Shown here one piece after another: positions 17,681 through 27,077 of a DNA stretch of 48,343 nucleotides. Source of the DNA: Bacteroidota bacterium (GTDB lineage Bacteria; Bacteroidota; Ignavibacteria; UBA10030; UBA8401); assembly GCA_027622375.1 (NCBI GenBank), contig JAQCAB010000012.1:1-48343 (forward strand), given 5' to 3'. The translations under genes and the position numbers were made by a program. A model generated the notes under the pieces. It was not told the origin of the DNA. It worked only from the letters and a program-made list of their open reading frames with translations, and searched no databases. The first letter of the stretch is position 1. Each line of letters begins with the position of its first letter.

Positions 17681-18763
17681 TTATTGATAATGTGTAAATG
17701 CAAGTTGTCCGCAAGCTGCTTCAATATCTTCTCCGGCACTTAACCTTTGAAAAACTAAAATTTTATTATTTCTTAAGTGATTTACAAAATTAGTGCTTCT
17801 CTCGATTGATGATGGTTTCAAATTTTTAGAAAATCCTTCAGGATGAGTAAACTCTATTGAGTGAAATGGAATAATGTTAATTCGTGCATTTAATTTTCTG
17901 CATACTTTAACTATTAAATCTGCATCTTTAATACTATCATTTAGTTCGTTAAATAAAATGTATTCAAACATTATACTTCTTTTTGTTTTAGTTTGATAAT
18001 AGTAAAGAGAGTCCAATAATTCTTCAACCGAGAATTTATTTGTAATTGGCATTAATTTTTTTCGAACTTCATTTTTAAGCGAGTGAAGTGAAAGTGCAAG
18101 ATTAACTTTTATTTTTTCATCTCCCATCTTTCTAATTTTATCAGCATAGCCGGCAGTTGAAATTGTAATTTTGCTTGAACTAATTCCAATTCCTTTTTGA
18201 TTTGTCAAAATCTCAATCGATTGCATTACATTTTCATAATTTAACATTGGCTCACCCATTCCCATATAAACTATATTTGTAATTTTTTTTTCAGAAACTT
18301 TTTGAAGTTGATAAACTTGATCAACAATTTCACTTGATGTTAAATTTCTTTTAAAATCAATTGTGCCAGTTGCACAAAATTTACAATCAAGTGGACAGCC
18401 AACTTGAGTTGAGATGCAAACGGTTAATCTTTTATCAAAATCTATGGCTTCAAGTCGTGGTGGTATTAAAACTGCTTCAACTAAATTTAAATCTTTTAAT
18501 TCAAATAAATATTTTATTGTACCATCTTTACTTTGTAAGGTGTGCTTAGAAATTTTTAAATTTCCGATTTCTGCTAATTCATTAAATTTATCATGAAGCT
18601 CGTGTGGAATATTTTTCATCTCATTAAATGAATCCACTTTATTTTTATGTATCCAATTAAAAACTTGTTCAGCTCTGTATGGTTGCAAGTTATTTAACTT
18701 CATAAACTCTTTTAATTTTGATATTGTAAGCCCCTTAAAATCGACTTTTTTGATGACGTCCAT
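17681..18763 (-). CDS. rlmN: Dual-specificity RNA (adenine-C2)-methyltransferase
   Basis: The protein has 360 residues. RlmN is a radical-SAM enzyme that methylates C2 of A2503 in 23S rRNA and A37 of some tRNAs. The N-terminal helical domain begins with DFKGLTISKLKEFM and YRAEQVFNWIH. The iron-sulfur motif is GCPLDCKFCATG (C123, C127, C130). YMGMGEPMLNYENV and ISTAGYADKIRKM follow. The C-terminal EDIEAACGQL carries the cysteine used for the covalent RNA intermediate. It is the first gene of the rlmN-adk-GDPD operon, divergent from the phosphatase gene. Confidence 0.96.
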   Translation of the reverse strand: MDVIKKVDFKGLTISKLKEFMKLNNLQPYRAEQVFNWIHKNKVDSFNEMKNIPHELHDKFNELAEIGNLKISKHTLQSKDGTIKYLFELKDLNLVEAVLIPPRLEAIDFDKRLTVCISTQVGCPLDCKFCATGTIDFKRNLTSSEIVDQVYQLQKVSEKKITNIVYMGMGEPMLNYENVMQSIEILTNQKGIGISSSKITISTAGYADKIRKMGDEKIKVNLALSLHSLKNEVRKKLMPITNKFSVEELLDSLYYYQTKTKRSIMFEYILFNELNDSIKDADLIVKVCRKLNARINIIPFHSIEFTHPEGFSKNLKPSSIERSTNFVNHLRNNKILVFQRLSAGEDIEAACGQLAFTHYQ

Positions 18764-18879
18764 TAAAAAAAATACTTAAGGATTAGTGTTTAATCAAACT
18801 AATTATAAACTTTTTAATTTAAACTATAAATAAAGTTGATGTATATTGTATAAAATTTATTTATTAAAGAGAATTTATT

Positions 18880-20526
18880 ATGAAAAAGCTATTCACTTTA
18901 TTTGCCATTGTAACACAATTTTTAGTTTCTTATCCAAAGCCAAAACTTGTTGTATTCATAAGTATCGATCAATTTCGGTATGAATATTTGGAACGATTCG
19001 AAAAGCATTTTAGCAAAAGGGGATTTAGATTATTTTTAGATAATGGTGCAAATCTAAATAATTCGAAATTTTTACATTCATCAAATGAAACTGGACCGGG
19101 ACATGCTGTGTTAATGAGTGGCTCGTATGCAAATGTAAATGGTATTATTGCAAATGAATGGTTTAATAATATTACAAAACAAAAAGTCTATTGTGTTGAA
19201 GATACAATTTATCCGATTTTAGGGATTTCAAGCGTCAAGTTTCGTTCACCTCGAAATTTTCATGGAACTACTGTAGGTGATGAATTAAAACTTTCATCCA
19301 ATTTTAAATCCAAAGTATTTTCTGTTTCATTAAAAGATCGTTCAGCAATATTAATGGGGGGAAAATTAGCAGATGCTGCATATTTTATGAACGAGGAATA
19401 TGTTTTCACAACTTCAACTTATTATTTAAATAATCTTCCAAAATGGGTTTCAAATTTTAATAGTAGTGGAAAAATAACTTCGTTTGTTGGAAAGAGTTGG
19501 ACGAAATTATTGCCTGAAAAAGAATATGAGTTTATGGGAAATGATGATGTTGTTGGCGAAAGCGCACCATTAGGCATGAGTCGCTCCTTTCCACATAAAA
19601 TTGATAGTTATACAAAGATAATAAATTCACCATTTGGAAATGAATTCTTATTTAAATTCACATTGAATTTAATTAATGAAGAAAAATTAGGCGAAGATGA
19701 AATCACAGATTTACTTTGCGTTGGACTTTCAAGTAATGATTATGTCGGCCATACATTCGGACCGAACAGTCACGAAGTTATGGATATGACAATAAGAACA
19801 GACAGGCAGCTTGAAGAATTTTTTAATGTACTTGATAAAAAAATTGGACTTAATAATATTTTGATTTCACTTTCAGCGGATCATGGAATTGCACCTATTC
19901 CAGAAATTATTTTGGAAAAGAAACCATTAGCAAATGCAGGACGAGTTCCTTGGGATGTATTAATTTCTGCAGTTGAAAATGTACTTATAGATAACTTTGG
20001 AAAATTATCTACAAGTCAGAAATGGTTATCAAATATTAATGGGAATAATATTTATCTGAACAGAGAAGCATTAAAATCTCATAAAATTGAAATTGAGGAT
20101 GCTGCTAAAATTATATCAGACACACTTTTAACTTTTGAAGGGATTGCAGCAGTTTATTCTTCGGAGCAGTTACAAGAGGGAGCAGTTTCAACAAAAATTG
20201 GAAAGCAAGCAGTTAATTCTTTTTATCCAACGAGAAGTGGAGATTTATTTTTTCAACTCTCACCAAATTATGTTGGAACTTATAAACCATCTAAACAAGT
20301 AGGTAAGGCGATTTTAACTAAAGATTTTTCTGAAGGAGCAAGCCATGGCGAACCATGGGATTATGATTCTCATGTTCCTGTACTTTTTTATGGTGTTGGA
20401 ATTAAAAAAGGAGATTATCCATTTAATTCAAGTCCGGCAGATATTGCACCAACTCTAAGTTACATTCTTGGAATTTCTTCAACAAGTGGAAATCAGGGAA
20501 ATATACTTTATCAGATTCTAAAATAA
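18880..20526 (+). CDS. Exported PafA-like alkaline phosphatase
   Basis: The protein has 548 residues with an N-terminal signal peptide (MKKLFTLFAIVTQFLVSYPK). It is in the alkaline phosphatase superfamily, closest to PafA-type phosphate-irrepressible phosphatases common in Bacteroidota. D30 in SIDQFRYEYL and T71 in NETGPGHAVLMSG are the zinc ligand and threonine nucleophile. LSADHGIAPIPE and GASHGEPWDYDSHVPVLFYG give the remaining Asp/His ligands. It probably releases phosphate from organic monoesters in the periplasm. A nucleotide-pyrophosphatase-type specificity cannot be excluded. uvrA starts 19 bases after its stop. Confidence 0.9.
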   Translation: MKKLFTLFAIVTQFLVSYPKPKLVVFISIDQFRYEYLERFEKHFSKRGFRLFLDNGANLNNSKFLHSSNETGPGHAVLMSGSYANVNGIIANEWFNNITKQKVYCVEDTIYPILGISSVKFRSPRNFHGTTVGDELKLSSNFKSKVFSVSLKDRSAILMGGKLADAAYFMNEEYVFTTSTYYLNNLPKWVSNFNSSGKITSFVGKSWTKLLPEKEYEFMGNDDVVGESAPLGMSRSFPHKIDSYTKIINSPFGNEFLFKFTLNLINEEKLGEDEITDLLCVGLSSNDYVGHTFGPNSHEVMDMTIRTDRQLEEFFNVLDKKIGLNNILISLSADHGIAPIPEIILEKKPLANAGRVPWDVLISAVENVLIDNFGKLSTSQKWLSNINGNNIYLNREALKSHKIEIEDAAKIISDTLLTFEGIAAVYSSEQLQEGAVSTKIGKQAVNSFYPTRSGDLFFQLSPNYVGTYKPSKQVGKAILTKDFSEGASHGEPWDYDSHVPVLFYGVGIKKGDYPFNSSPADIAPTLSYILGISSTSGNQGNILYQILK

Positions 20527-20545
20527 GTTAGTAAAATATTTTTTT

Positions 20546-23368
20546 GTGAGCAGACAGGGAGTTTCGAAGAAAAAGTTAACCGACAATCCAATTATAAAAC
20601 CGCCAATTGTTTTGAAGGGCGTTCGTGTTCATAATTTAAAAAATATATCTGTACAAATTCCGCGCAATAAATTTACAGTTATCACCGGAGTTAGTGGCTC
20701 GGGGAAATCGAGTTTGGCATTTGACACAATTTATGCTGAAGGGCAGAGGCGTTATGTAGAAAGTTTATCAGTTTATGCTCGACAATTTCTTGAAAGAATG
20801 GATAAACCTGATGTTGATTTTATTCAAGGAATGAGTCCTGCAATTGCGATTGAACAAAAAACAATTTCACGAAATCCAAGATCAACCGTAGCAACAACAA
20901 CTGAAATTTATGATTATTTGAGATTGCTTTATGCGAGAATTGGAAAAACAATTTGCCCAATTTGTAATTCATTTGTAGTAAAAGATTCTGTTCAAACAAT
21001 AATTGAAGAACTAAAATATTTTGAATTGGGAAAATATTATATAACAGCACCATTCCCAAGTCATAAACAAGAATCAATTGAAAACGAAATTAATTTATTA
21101 CGCAAAGAAGGATTTTTTAGATTATTTATTAATTCAAAAATTTATAATGTAGATGAAGAAAAAATTCCGAAAGTTGATAGAAGTGAAATAAAAATTTTAG
21201 TTGATAGGTTTACATTAAATCAAGATTATAAAATTGATTCACGTGTCGCTGATTCATTACAAATTGCGTTCGAAGTAGGAAATGGAAATTTGAATTTATT
21301 TAATATTGAAAAAAATATTTGGTTTAGTTTTAATCAATATTTTGAGTGCGCAAAAGATAAAATTCGTTTTCCCGAACCCACACCACAAATGTTTTCGTTT
21401 AATAATCCAATCGGGGCTTGCCAAAAATGTCAAGGCTTTGGTCGGTCAGTTGGAATTGATTTGGATTTAATAATTCCTGATAAATTAAAAACTCTTCACG
21501 AGGGAGCAATACAACCTTGGACAACACCTGGTTATTCAGATTTTTATGAAGAATTGGTTTCAATTGCGAGTGAAGCAAATGTTAGATTAGATATTCCATT
21601 TAAAAAACTTACAAAAGAAGAATTACAAATAGTATTGCAAGGATATGGAAAAAAATTTATCGGGATATTTCCTTTTTTTAAATGGTTAGAAAGAAAAAAT
21701 TATAAAATTCAAGTTCGTGTTTTATTAAGCCGATACCGAGGTTACACAATGTGCGATGAATGCCACGGAACCAGATTACGAAGCGAAACAGAAAATATAC
21801 AAATCGGGAAGAAAAAAATCGGAGAAGTTGTAGCAATGACGATAAATAATTCTCAAAAATTTTTTGAAGATTTACAATTATCAAAATTTGATCAAAATGT
21901 TGCTAAAAGAATTTTAGAAGAAATTAAAAAACGACTTAACTTTTTAGTTGATGTCGGAGTTGGATATTTATCTTTGGATCGATTATCGATGACGTTATCT
22001 GGCGGAGAATCGCAAAGAATAAATTTGGCAACTTCAATTGGTAGTTCGCTTGTTGGTTCAATTTATGTTTTGGATGAACCAAGTATCGGTTTGCATCCAG
22101 TTGATAATGAAAGATTAATAAATATTTTGCACAAACTTCGTGATTTAGGGAATACAGTTATTGTTGTCGAGCATGATTCAGATATGATTAAAAATGCTGA
22201 TTTCATTATTGATTTGGGGCCAAAAGCTGGCGAGTTAGGAGGTGAAGTTGTTGCAACTGGCTCACCCAATGAAATTTCAAACTCAAAAAAATCATTAACA
22301 GGAAAATATTTATCACATAAAATAAAAATTCCAATTCCAACAAAAAGAAAAAAACCAAATGGAAAATTTCTGAAAATTGTTGAAGCATCCGAAAATAATT
22401 TGAAACAACTTTCAATTGATATACCATTAAATTTAATTGTTTGCATAACTGGTGTTAGCGGATCGGGAAAAAGTACATTAGTTGAACAAGTAATTTATGC
22501 AAACCTTAAAAAAAGATTTGGTGGATATAAAGAAAAAGCTGGAAAAGTTAAATCAATCTTTGGAACAGAACTTATTTCAAATATTGAACTTGTTGATCAA
22601 TCACCAATCGGAAGAACACCGAGATCGAATCCGATTACTTATATAAAAGTTTTTGATGAAATTCGAAATTTATTTGCAAGTACTTCAATTGCAAAAAGAA
22701 ATGGATATTCCTCCGGATATTTTTCTTTTAATGTCTCAGGTGGAAGATGTGATGCTTGTGAGGGAGATGGCTACCAAAAAATCGAAATGCAATTTATGGC
22801 AGATTTATATTTATTGTGTGATGTTTGTAAAGGAAGTCGGTACAAAAAAGAAGTGCTCGAAGTTTTTTGGAATAATAAAAATGTAAGTGACATTCTTCAT
22901 TTAACAGTAAATGAAGCGATTGAATTTTTTGGTAAATATCGTGAGTCATTAAAAATTGTAAAAAAATTAAATGTACTTCAGCAAGTTGGCCTCGGTTACA
23001 TTCGTTTAGGGCAATCGGCAACAACACTTTCTGGTGGCGAAGCGCAAAGGATGAAATTAGCATCTTTTTTAACTTTGGATGATGGAAATAAAACTTTATT
23101 TATTTTTGATGAACCAACAACTGGTTTGCACTTTGACGATATTGCAACTTTACAAAAATGTTTTAATCAATTAATTTTGAAGGGAAATTCGGTTGTGATA
23201 GTTGAACATAATTTAGATATTATTAAATGTGCAGATTATGTTATTGATCTCGGACCCGAAGGAGGAGAAAATGGTGGAAGAGTTGTTGCAATTGGTTCGC
23301 CTGAAGAAGTTGCGCAAAATAAAAATTCATACACAGGAAAATTTTTAAATCAAATTTTAATTAAATGA
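20546..23368 (+). CDS. uvrA: Excinuclease ABC subunit A
   Basis: The protein has 940 residues, normal for UvrA, and a GTG start. It is the damage-sensing ATPase of nucleotide excision repair. Two ABC modules are visible. Walker A motifs are GVSGSGKSSLAFDT near residue 50 and GVSGSGKSTLVEQV near 635. Signature motifs are LSGGESQRINLA and LSGGEAQRMKLA, with Walker B YVLDEPSIGLHP and FIFDEPTTGLH. UvrB/DNA-interaction segments include GQRRYVESLSVYARQFL. The C-terminal zinc site (CDACEGDGY, CDVCKGSRY) is intact. The first zinc module has only CQKC plus a single upstream Cys, a reduced form I believe is common in this phylum. The next gene overlaps its stop by ATGA. Confidence 0.98.
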   Translation: MSRQGVSKKKLTDNPIIKPPIVLKGVRVHNLKNISVQIPRNKFTVITGVSGSGKSSLAFDTIYAEGQRRYVESLSVYARQFLERMDKPDVDFIQGMSPAIAIEQKTISRNPRSTVATTTEIYDYLRLLYARIGKTICPICNSFVVKDSVQTIIEELKYFELGKYYITAPFPSHKQESIENEINLLRKEGFFRLFINSKIYNVDEEKIPKVDRSEIKILVDRFTLNQDYKIDSRVADSLQIAFEVGNGNLNLFNIEKNIWFSFNQYFECAKDKIRFPEPTPQMFSFNNPIGACQKCQGFGRSVGIDLDLIIPDKLKTLHEGAIQPWTTPGYSDFYEELVSIASEANVRLDIPFKKLTKEELQIVLQGYGKKFIGIFPFFKWLERKNYKIQVRVLLSRYRGYTMCDECHGTRLRSETENIQIGKKKIGEVVAMTINNSQKFFEDLQLSKFDQNVAKRILEEIKKRLNFLVDVGVGYLSLDRLSMTLSGGESQRINLATSIGSSLVGSIYVLDEPSIGLHPVDNERLINILHKLRDLGNTVIVVEHDSDMIKNADFIIDLGPKAGELGGEVVATGSPNEISNSKKSLTGKYLSHKIKIPIPTKRKKPNGKFLKIVEASENNLKQLSIDIPLNLIVCITGVSGSGKSTLVEQVIYANLKKRFGGYKEKAGKVKSIFGTELISNIELVDQSPIGRTPRSNPITYIKVFDEIRNLFASTSIAKRNGYSSGYFSFNVSGGRCDACEGDGYQKIEMQFMADLYLLCDVCKGSRYKKEVLEVFWNNKNVSDILHLTVNEAIEFFGKYRESLKIVKKLNVLQQVGLGYIRLGQSATTLSGGEAQRMKLASFLTLDDGNKTLFIFDEPTTGLHFDDIATLQKCFNQLILKGNSVVIVEHNLDIIKCADYVIDLGPEGGENGGRVVAIGSPEEVAQNKNSYTGKFLNQILIK

Positions 23369-23865
23369 AAAATTCAAAACAATTAATTTATTTATCATCT
23401 TTTTATGGTTCACTTTTAGTTGCGGGAATATGGAATGTTCCAGGTTTAAATTTTATAAATGCATTTTGTTGTGTTGGAACAATTTCTGGAAGTCTTTTGG
23501 CAATATTTTTATATAAAAAAGAAATTGGTCAAACTAATCTACAACTAACAAAAGATGTTTGTTTGCAAATAGGTATTTTTACAGGACTTTTTGGAGCCGT
23601 TGCATCGAGTTTTCTTTCAGTTGTAATTGAACTTTTATTCGGGAATTTAGCTTTAGAAATTATGATGCAATTAGTCCCATGGAATAATATTGACGTGCCT
23701 GACTTTTTTAATGAAATAATAAATGAAGCGCGAAATCAACATATGTCAATTTATTATGCTGTGCCTGCATTTTTAATGGGTTCAATTTTTTACACTTTTA
23801 TTTTGACACCATTTACAATTATTGGCGGGCTAATTGGGTGGGGAATTTTTAAAGATAAAAATTAA
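23365..23865 (+). CDS. Unknown four-helix membrane protein (DUF4199-like topology)
   Basis: The protein has 166 residues, and the start overlaps the uvrA stop (ATGA). Hydrophobic segments lie near residues 8-26, 31-51, 65-93 and 131-162. Between the third and fourth is a longer amphipathic stretch with VPWNNIDVPDFFNEIINEARNQHM (read as two parts around the Pro). Topology and Gly-rich helices resemble DUF4199-type Bacteroidota membrane proteins, but I cannot confirm the family. Its stop overlaps that of the convergent sensor kinase by four bases. Confidence 0.75.
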   Translation: MKNSKQLIYLSSFYGSLLVAGIWNVPGLNFINAFCCVGTISGSLLAIFLYKKEIGQTNLQLTKDVCLQIGIFTGLFGAVASSFLSVVIELLFGNLALEIMMQLVPWNNIDVPDFFNEIINEARNQHMSIYYAVPAFLMGSIFYTFILTPFTIIGGLIGWGIFKDKN

Positions 23866-25079
23866 CTCCTGTCAAGAATAATTCTAAAAATTGTTCCTTT
23901 TTGTGGAGAACTTTCTAAAACAAAAAGTTTTCCTTTGTGATAAATTTCGATAATTCTTTTTGATAAACTTAAACCTAAACCCCAACCTCGTTGTTTGGTT
24001 GTAAAGCCGGGACGAAAAATATCTTTCCTCATTAAGTTCAACATTCCGCGACCATCATCTTTAATATCAATAAAAATTTTATTTTCTTTTTCAAGAATAT
24101 TAAATGTTATGCTTCCTTCATTTTGTTCGATTGCATCAATTCCGTTTTTAATTAAATTTTCAATAACCCATTCAAATAGTTCTTTATTTAAAAATGCTTT
24201 CGATTTTAAATCACCTAAAATGTGAAATTGAATTCTTGAATTTAAATTAATTGATGAATTTATTCTCTCTTCAAAATAATCAACAACTTGTTCAATAACT
24301 TCAGATGGAGTGTGTGATTGAAGAATTGGCTTTGAACCAATTTTTTGAAATCTATCAGCAATTTTTTTTAGTCGCTCAAGATCATTTTCCATATTGCTGA
24401 TTGTATTACTAAACTCAGAATTTGAAAAATTATTTTTTGATATTTTATCTTTTAAAATTTCAATCCAGCCGAGTAAACTAGAAAGTGGTGTACCAAGTTG
24501 ATGTGCAGTTTCGCGCGACATACCAACCCAAATATTTCCTTGTTCAATTTTTTTTATATAACTAAAAGAAATATATCCGATAAAAATAAACATCAATCCA
24601 GCAATCACTTCAATAAAGGGTAAAATTCTAAGTTGGGTGATTAATCTTGATTCGCTATAATGAATATTACTTAATATAATTTGATTATTAAATTTAACTG
24701 CAATTGGTGGATGAATTTGGTCCATCAATAAAACTTCTCCAACTAAAAAATCATTAATTTCTTTCTCACTCAAATTGTTTTCTAAATTAATATTTCGGAA
24801 ACCTTTTATAATTTTATTTGTAGAATCGGTTTCAATAATTGGAAAATTAATATTTCTAATCAGCTCGTTAAAAACAAAACTATAATCACCCCCAGTGTTA
24901 CTATTTGCAATGTACGAAAGTGATTTTGCATACATATCAGCAAAATAATTTTCACGTTCACGCAGTTCTTGAGTTAAATTATGAGTGTAAATAAAAATCG
25001 GGATAACAATAATAAAAGCAAATACTAATAAGAGTATTTTTATTTTTGCTGAACGTGGGTTTTGTTCACGAACATTCAT
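23862..25079 (-). CDS. Membrane sensor histidine kinase
   Basis: The protein has 405 residues. Transmembrane segments at about 13-32 and 153-175 enclose a periplasmic sensor of about 120 residues. The H-box is RETAHQLGTPLSSLLGW with H193 as phosphoacceptor. The ATPase domain (about 300-403) has the N-box ENLIKNGIDAIEQN, the G1 box DDGRGM, an F-box region IFRPGFTT and the G2 box GWGLGLSLSKRI. The AHQLGTPLSSL variant of the H-box is common in Bacteroidota NtrB/NtrY-like kinases. No response regulator is adjacent, so it is an orphan in this window. It ends the purA transcript, 2 bases after purA's start side in gene order. Confidence 0.92.
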   Translation of the reverse strand: MNVREQNPRSAKIKILLLVFAFIIVIPIFIYTHNLTQELRERENYFADMYAKSLSYIANSNTGGDYSFVFNELIRNINFPIIETDSTNKIIKGFRNINLENNLSEKEINDFLVGEVLLMDQIHPPIAVKFNNQIILSNIHYSESRLITQLRILPFIEVIAGLMFIFIGYISFSYIKKIEQGNIWVGMSRETAHQLGTPLSSLLGWIEILKDKISKNNFSNSEFSNTISNMENDLERLKKIADRFQKIGSKPILQSHTPSEVIEQVVDYFEERINSSINLNSRIQFHILGDLKSKAFLNKELFEWVIENLIKNGIDAIEQNEGSITFNILEKENKIFIDIKDDGRGMLNLMRKDIFRPGFTTKQRGWGLGLSLSKRIIEIYHKGKLFVLESSPQKGTIFRIILDRS

Positions 25080-25081
25080 TT

Positions 25082-26350
25082 TTAACGAATTATTGTTTCA
25101 TTCCTTTTTGGACCAACAGATACAAAAGTAATTTTTGTGTTTATTAAATTTTCAATTGCTTTAATATATTTTTTACATTCTGTTGGTAGCATAATAAATT
25201 TTTTTCTATCTGAAATTATATCTCTCCATCCTCTAAAACTTGTATAAATTGGTTTAACTTTTTCTAGTGTATTTACATCTGTTGGGAATTGTGAAATATT
25301 TTTACCATCTAATTCGTATCCAGTACAAATAGATATTTCTTCAAATGAACTTAACACATCAAGTTTGGTTAAAGCAATTTCATCAACACCATTTATTGTG
25401 AGAGAATAATTTAAACTAAAAGTATCAAGCCAACCACATCTTCGTGGACGGCCAGTTGTTGCACCAAATTCGTGTCCAATTTTTCTTAAATTTTTACCAA
25501 TGTTATTATTTAATTCTGTCGGGAATGGACCATTTCCAACTCGGGTTGAATATGCTTTAACAATTCCAATAATTTTTGAAACACTTGTTGGTGGAATTCC
25601 AAGTCCCGTGCATGCACCACCACTTGTTGGATTAGAAGAAGTTACAAAAGGATATGTTCCGTGATCAACATCCAACAATGCACCTTGCGCTCCTTCGGCT
25701 AATATATTTTTTCCTCTTTTGATTGCGTTGTTCAAAAAAAGTGATGTGTCAGTAACATATGTGTCAACTTTTTTATCAAAATCAATATAAGTATTTATAA
25801 TTTGATCGACATCTAATTCTTCTTTTTCGTAAATATTTTTAAATAATTTATTTTTTTCGTTGATATTGGAAATTAATTTTTCGCGTAAAGTTTTTTTATC
25901 TAATAAATCAACCATTCTAATTCCAACTCGCATATATTTATCAATGTAACATGGACCAATACCACGACCAGTAGTTCCAATTTTAGTTGATGATTCTTCA
26001 CGAAGTGAATCTAAAAGTTTGTGATATGGCATAATTAAATGTGCGTTATGACTTATTTTTAAACGATTATTTATTTTTACACCGAGTGATTCGATCATTT
26101 TTATTTCATCCAACAATGCAACAGGATCAATAACAACACCATTGCCGATTACACATGTAACTTTTTTGTGGAAAATACCAGATGGAATTAAATGCAGAAC
26201 AACTTCTTTATCATTTACAATAATAGTGTGGCCAGCATTTGCACCCCCTTGGTATCTGGCAACAATGTTAATTTGCTTGCTGATTAGATCAACAATTTTT
26301 CCTTTTCCTTCATCTCCCCATTGAGCTCCGACAATAATAGTTACTGACAT
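25082..26350 (-). CDS. purA: Adenylosuccinate synthetase
   Basis: The protein has 422 residues, the usual length. It makes adenylosuccinate from IMP, aspartate and GTP, the first committed AMP step. Seen: GAQWGDEGKGKIVD (GTP P-loop variant with catalytic Asp), YQGGANAGHTI (catalytic His), GIGPCYIDKYMRVGIRM, EGAQGALLDVDHGTYPFVTSSNP, STRVGNGPFPTEL and TTGRPRRCGWLD. The sensor-kinase gene follows with a 2-base gap, so the two are probably one operon. Downstream purine partners are absent here; adk on the same strand is 8 kb away. Confidence 0.98.
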   Translation of the reverse strand: MSVTIIVGAQWGDEGKGKIVDLISKQINIVARYQGGANAGHTIIVNDKEVVLHLIPSGIFHKKVTCVIGNGVVIDPVALLDEIKMIESLGVKINNRLKISHNAHLIMPYHKLLDSLREESSTKIGTTGRGIGPCYIDKYMRVGIRMVDLLDKKTLREKLISNINEKNKLFKNIYEKEELDVDQIINTYIDFDKKVDTYVTDTSLFLNNAIKRGKNILAEGAQGALLDVDHGTYPFVTSSNPTSGGACTGLGIPPTSVSKIIGIVKAYSTRVGNGPFPTELNNNIGKNLRKIGHEFGATTGRPRRCGWLDTFSLNYSLTINGVDEIALTKLDVLSSFEEISICTGYELDGKNISQFPTDVNTLEKVKPIYTSFRGWRDIISDRKKFIMLPTECKKYIKAIENLINTKITFVSVGPKRNETIIR

Positions 26351-26368
26351 AATTTAAATATAATAATT

Positions 26369-26448
26369 GTTAGTTTGTTTTAGAATTTTAATTTGAACAT
26401 TTTTTCTAAATTAACAAGTTAAGGCATGATATCTAACTATTTAGTTAA
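26369..26448. promoter_or_regulatory. Cluster of TTAAC/GTTAA half-sites between purA and merR-like gene
   Basis: The divergent 160-base gap holds TTAAC-AA-GTTAA (26411-26422) and TAACTA-TT-TAGTTA (26434-26447), two dyads with centres 24 bases apart, plus GTTAG at 26369-26373. This could be an operator for the adjacent MerR-type regulator or for purA. AT richness makes chance dyads possible. Confidence 0.3.
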
Positions 26449-26510
26449 GAAATTTTGTTTAAGTTTATTATTTGCAATTAAGTTGCGTTTTTTATAATTT
26501 CATTACTGAA

Positions 26511-26930
26511 ATGCAAAAAGGCAACGGTATAAAAAAACTTTATTACTCAATTAGCGAAGTAAGTAAAATTACCGAGCTAGAACAATATGTGCTTCGATAT
26601 TGGGAATCTGAATTCGTACAATTGAGTCCCGCAAAAAACAGAGCGGGTAACAGAGTTTACACAAGTAAAGATATAAAATTAATTTTGATGATTAAAGATT
26701 TGTTGAAGGAAAAAAAATATACAATTGAAGGTGCAAGACAACTACTTCAAACTATATTAAATGAATCTGAAACGGGGAAACAACCTGATATTTTTGATTC
26801 GGCACTTTCAAATGGTTCACAAGCATCAAACGAAGTTGAAAATAAAACTGAAGTTTTGTCTGGAAATATTAAAGAAGAATTAAAATCAATTAAAAGTTTA
26901 TTACAAACACTTCGCTCTAAGTTATCGTAA
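26511..26930 (+). CDS. MerR-family transcriptional regulator
   Basis: The protein has 139 residues from the ATG at 26511; an upstream in-frame TTG at 26472 would add 13 unrelated residues. The N-terminal winged helix-turn-helix reads YYSISEVSKITELEQYVLRYWESEF, then NRAGNRVYTSKDIKLILMIKDLL (MerR wing and second helix). After KKYTIEGARQLL it has a disordered middle and a short helix (ELKSIKSLLQTLRSKL) that probably dimerises. There is no cysteine-based metal site and no effector domain, like the short MerR proteins of Bacteroidota. The divergent position next to purA and the dyads upstream suggest local regulation. Confidence 0.88.
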   Translation: MQKGNGIKKLYYSISEVSKITELEQYVLRYWESEFVQLSPAKNRAGNRVYTSKDIKLILMIKDLLKEKKYTIEGARQLLQTILNESETGKQPDIFDSALSNGSQASNEVENKTEVLSGNIKEELKSIKSLLQTLRSKLS

Positions 26931-26973
26931 TGGATTGCGATATAAAATTTCTTTAGTCAAATTAAAACAAGAG

Positions 26974-27047
26974 TCGGAACGGCGGGATTTGAACCCGCGA
27001 CCCCTTGCACCCCAAGCAAGTGCGCTACCGAGCTGCGCCACGTTCCG
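26974..27047 (-). tRNA. tRNA-Pro (anticodon GGG)
   Basis: On the minus strand the acceptor CGGAACG pairs with CGTTCCG. The D stem is GCGC/GCGC with loop AGCTCGGTA. The anticodon stem CTTGC/GCAAG holds the loop TTGGGGT, giving GGG. The T arm is GCGGG TTCAAAT CCCGC, with discriminator A. The C1-G72 pair and A73 are normal for bacterial proline tRNAs. CCA is not encoded. It lies between merR and the L,D-transpeptidase gene, opposite to both. Confidence 0.96.
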
Positions 27048-27077
27048 TTTACTTTATAATCAAATATAAAAATAAAG

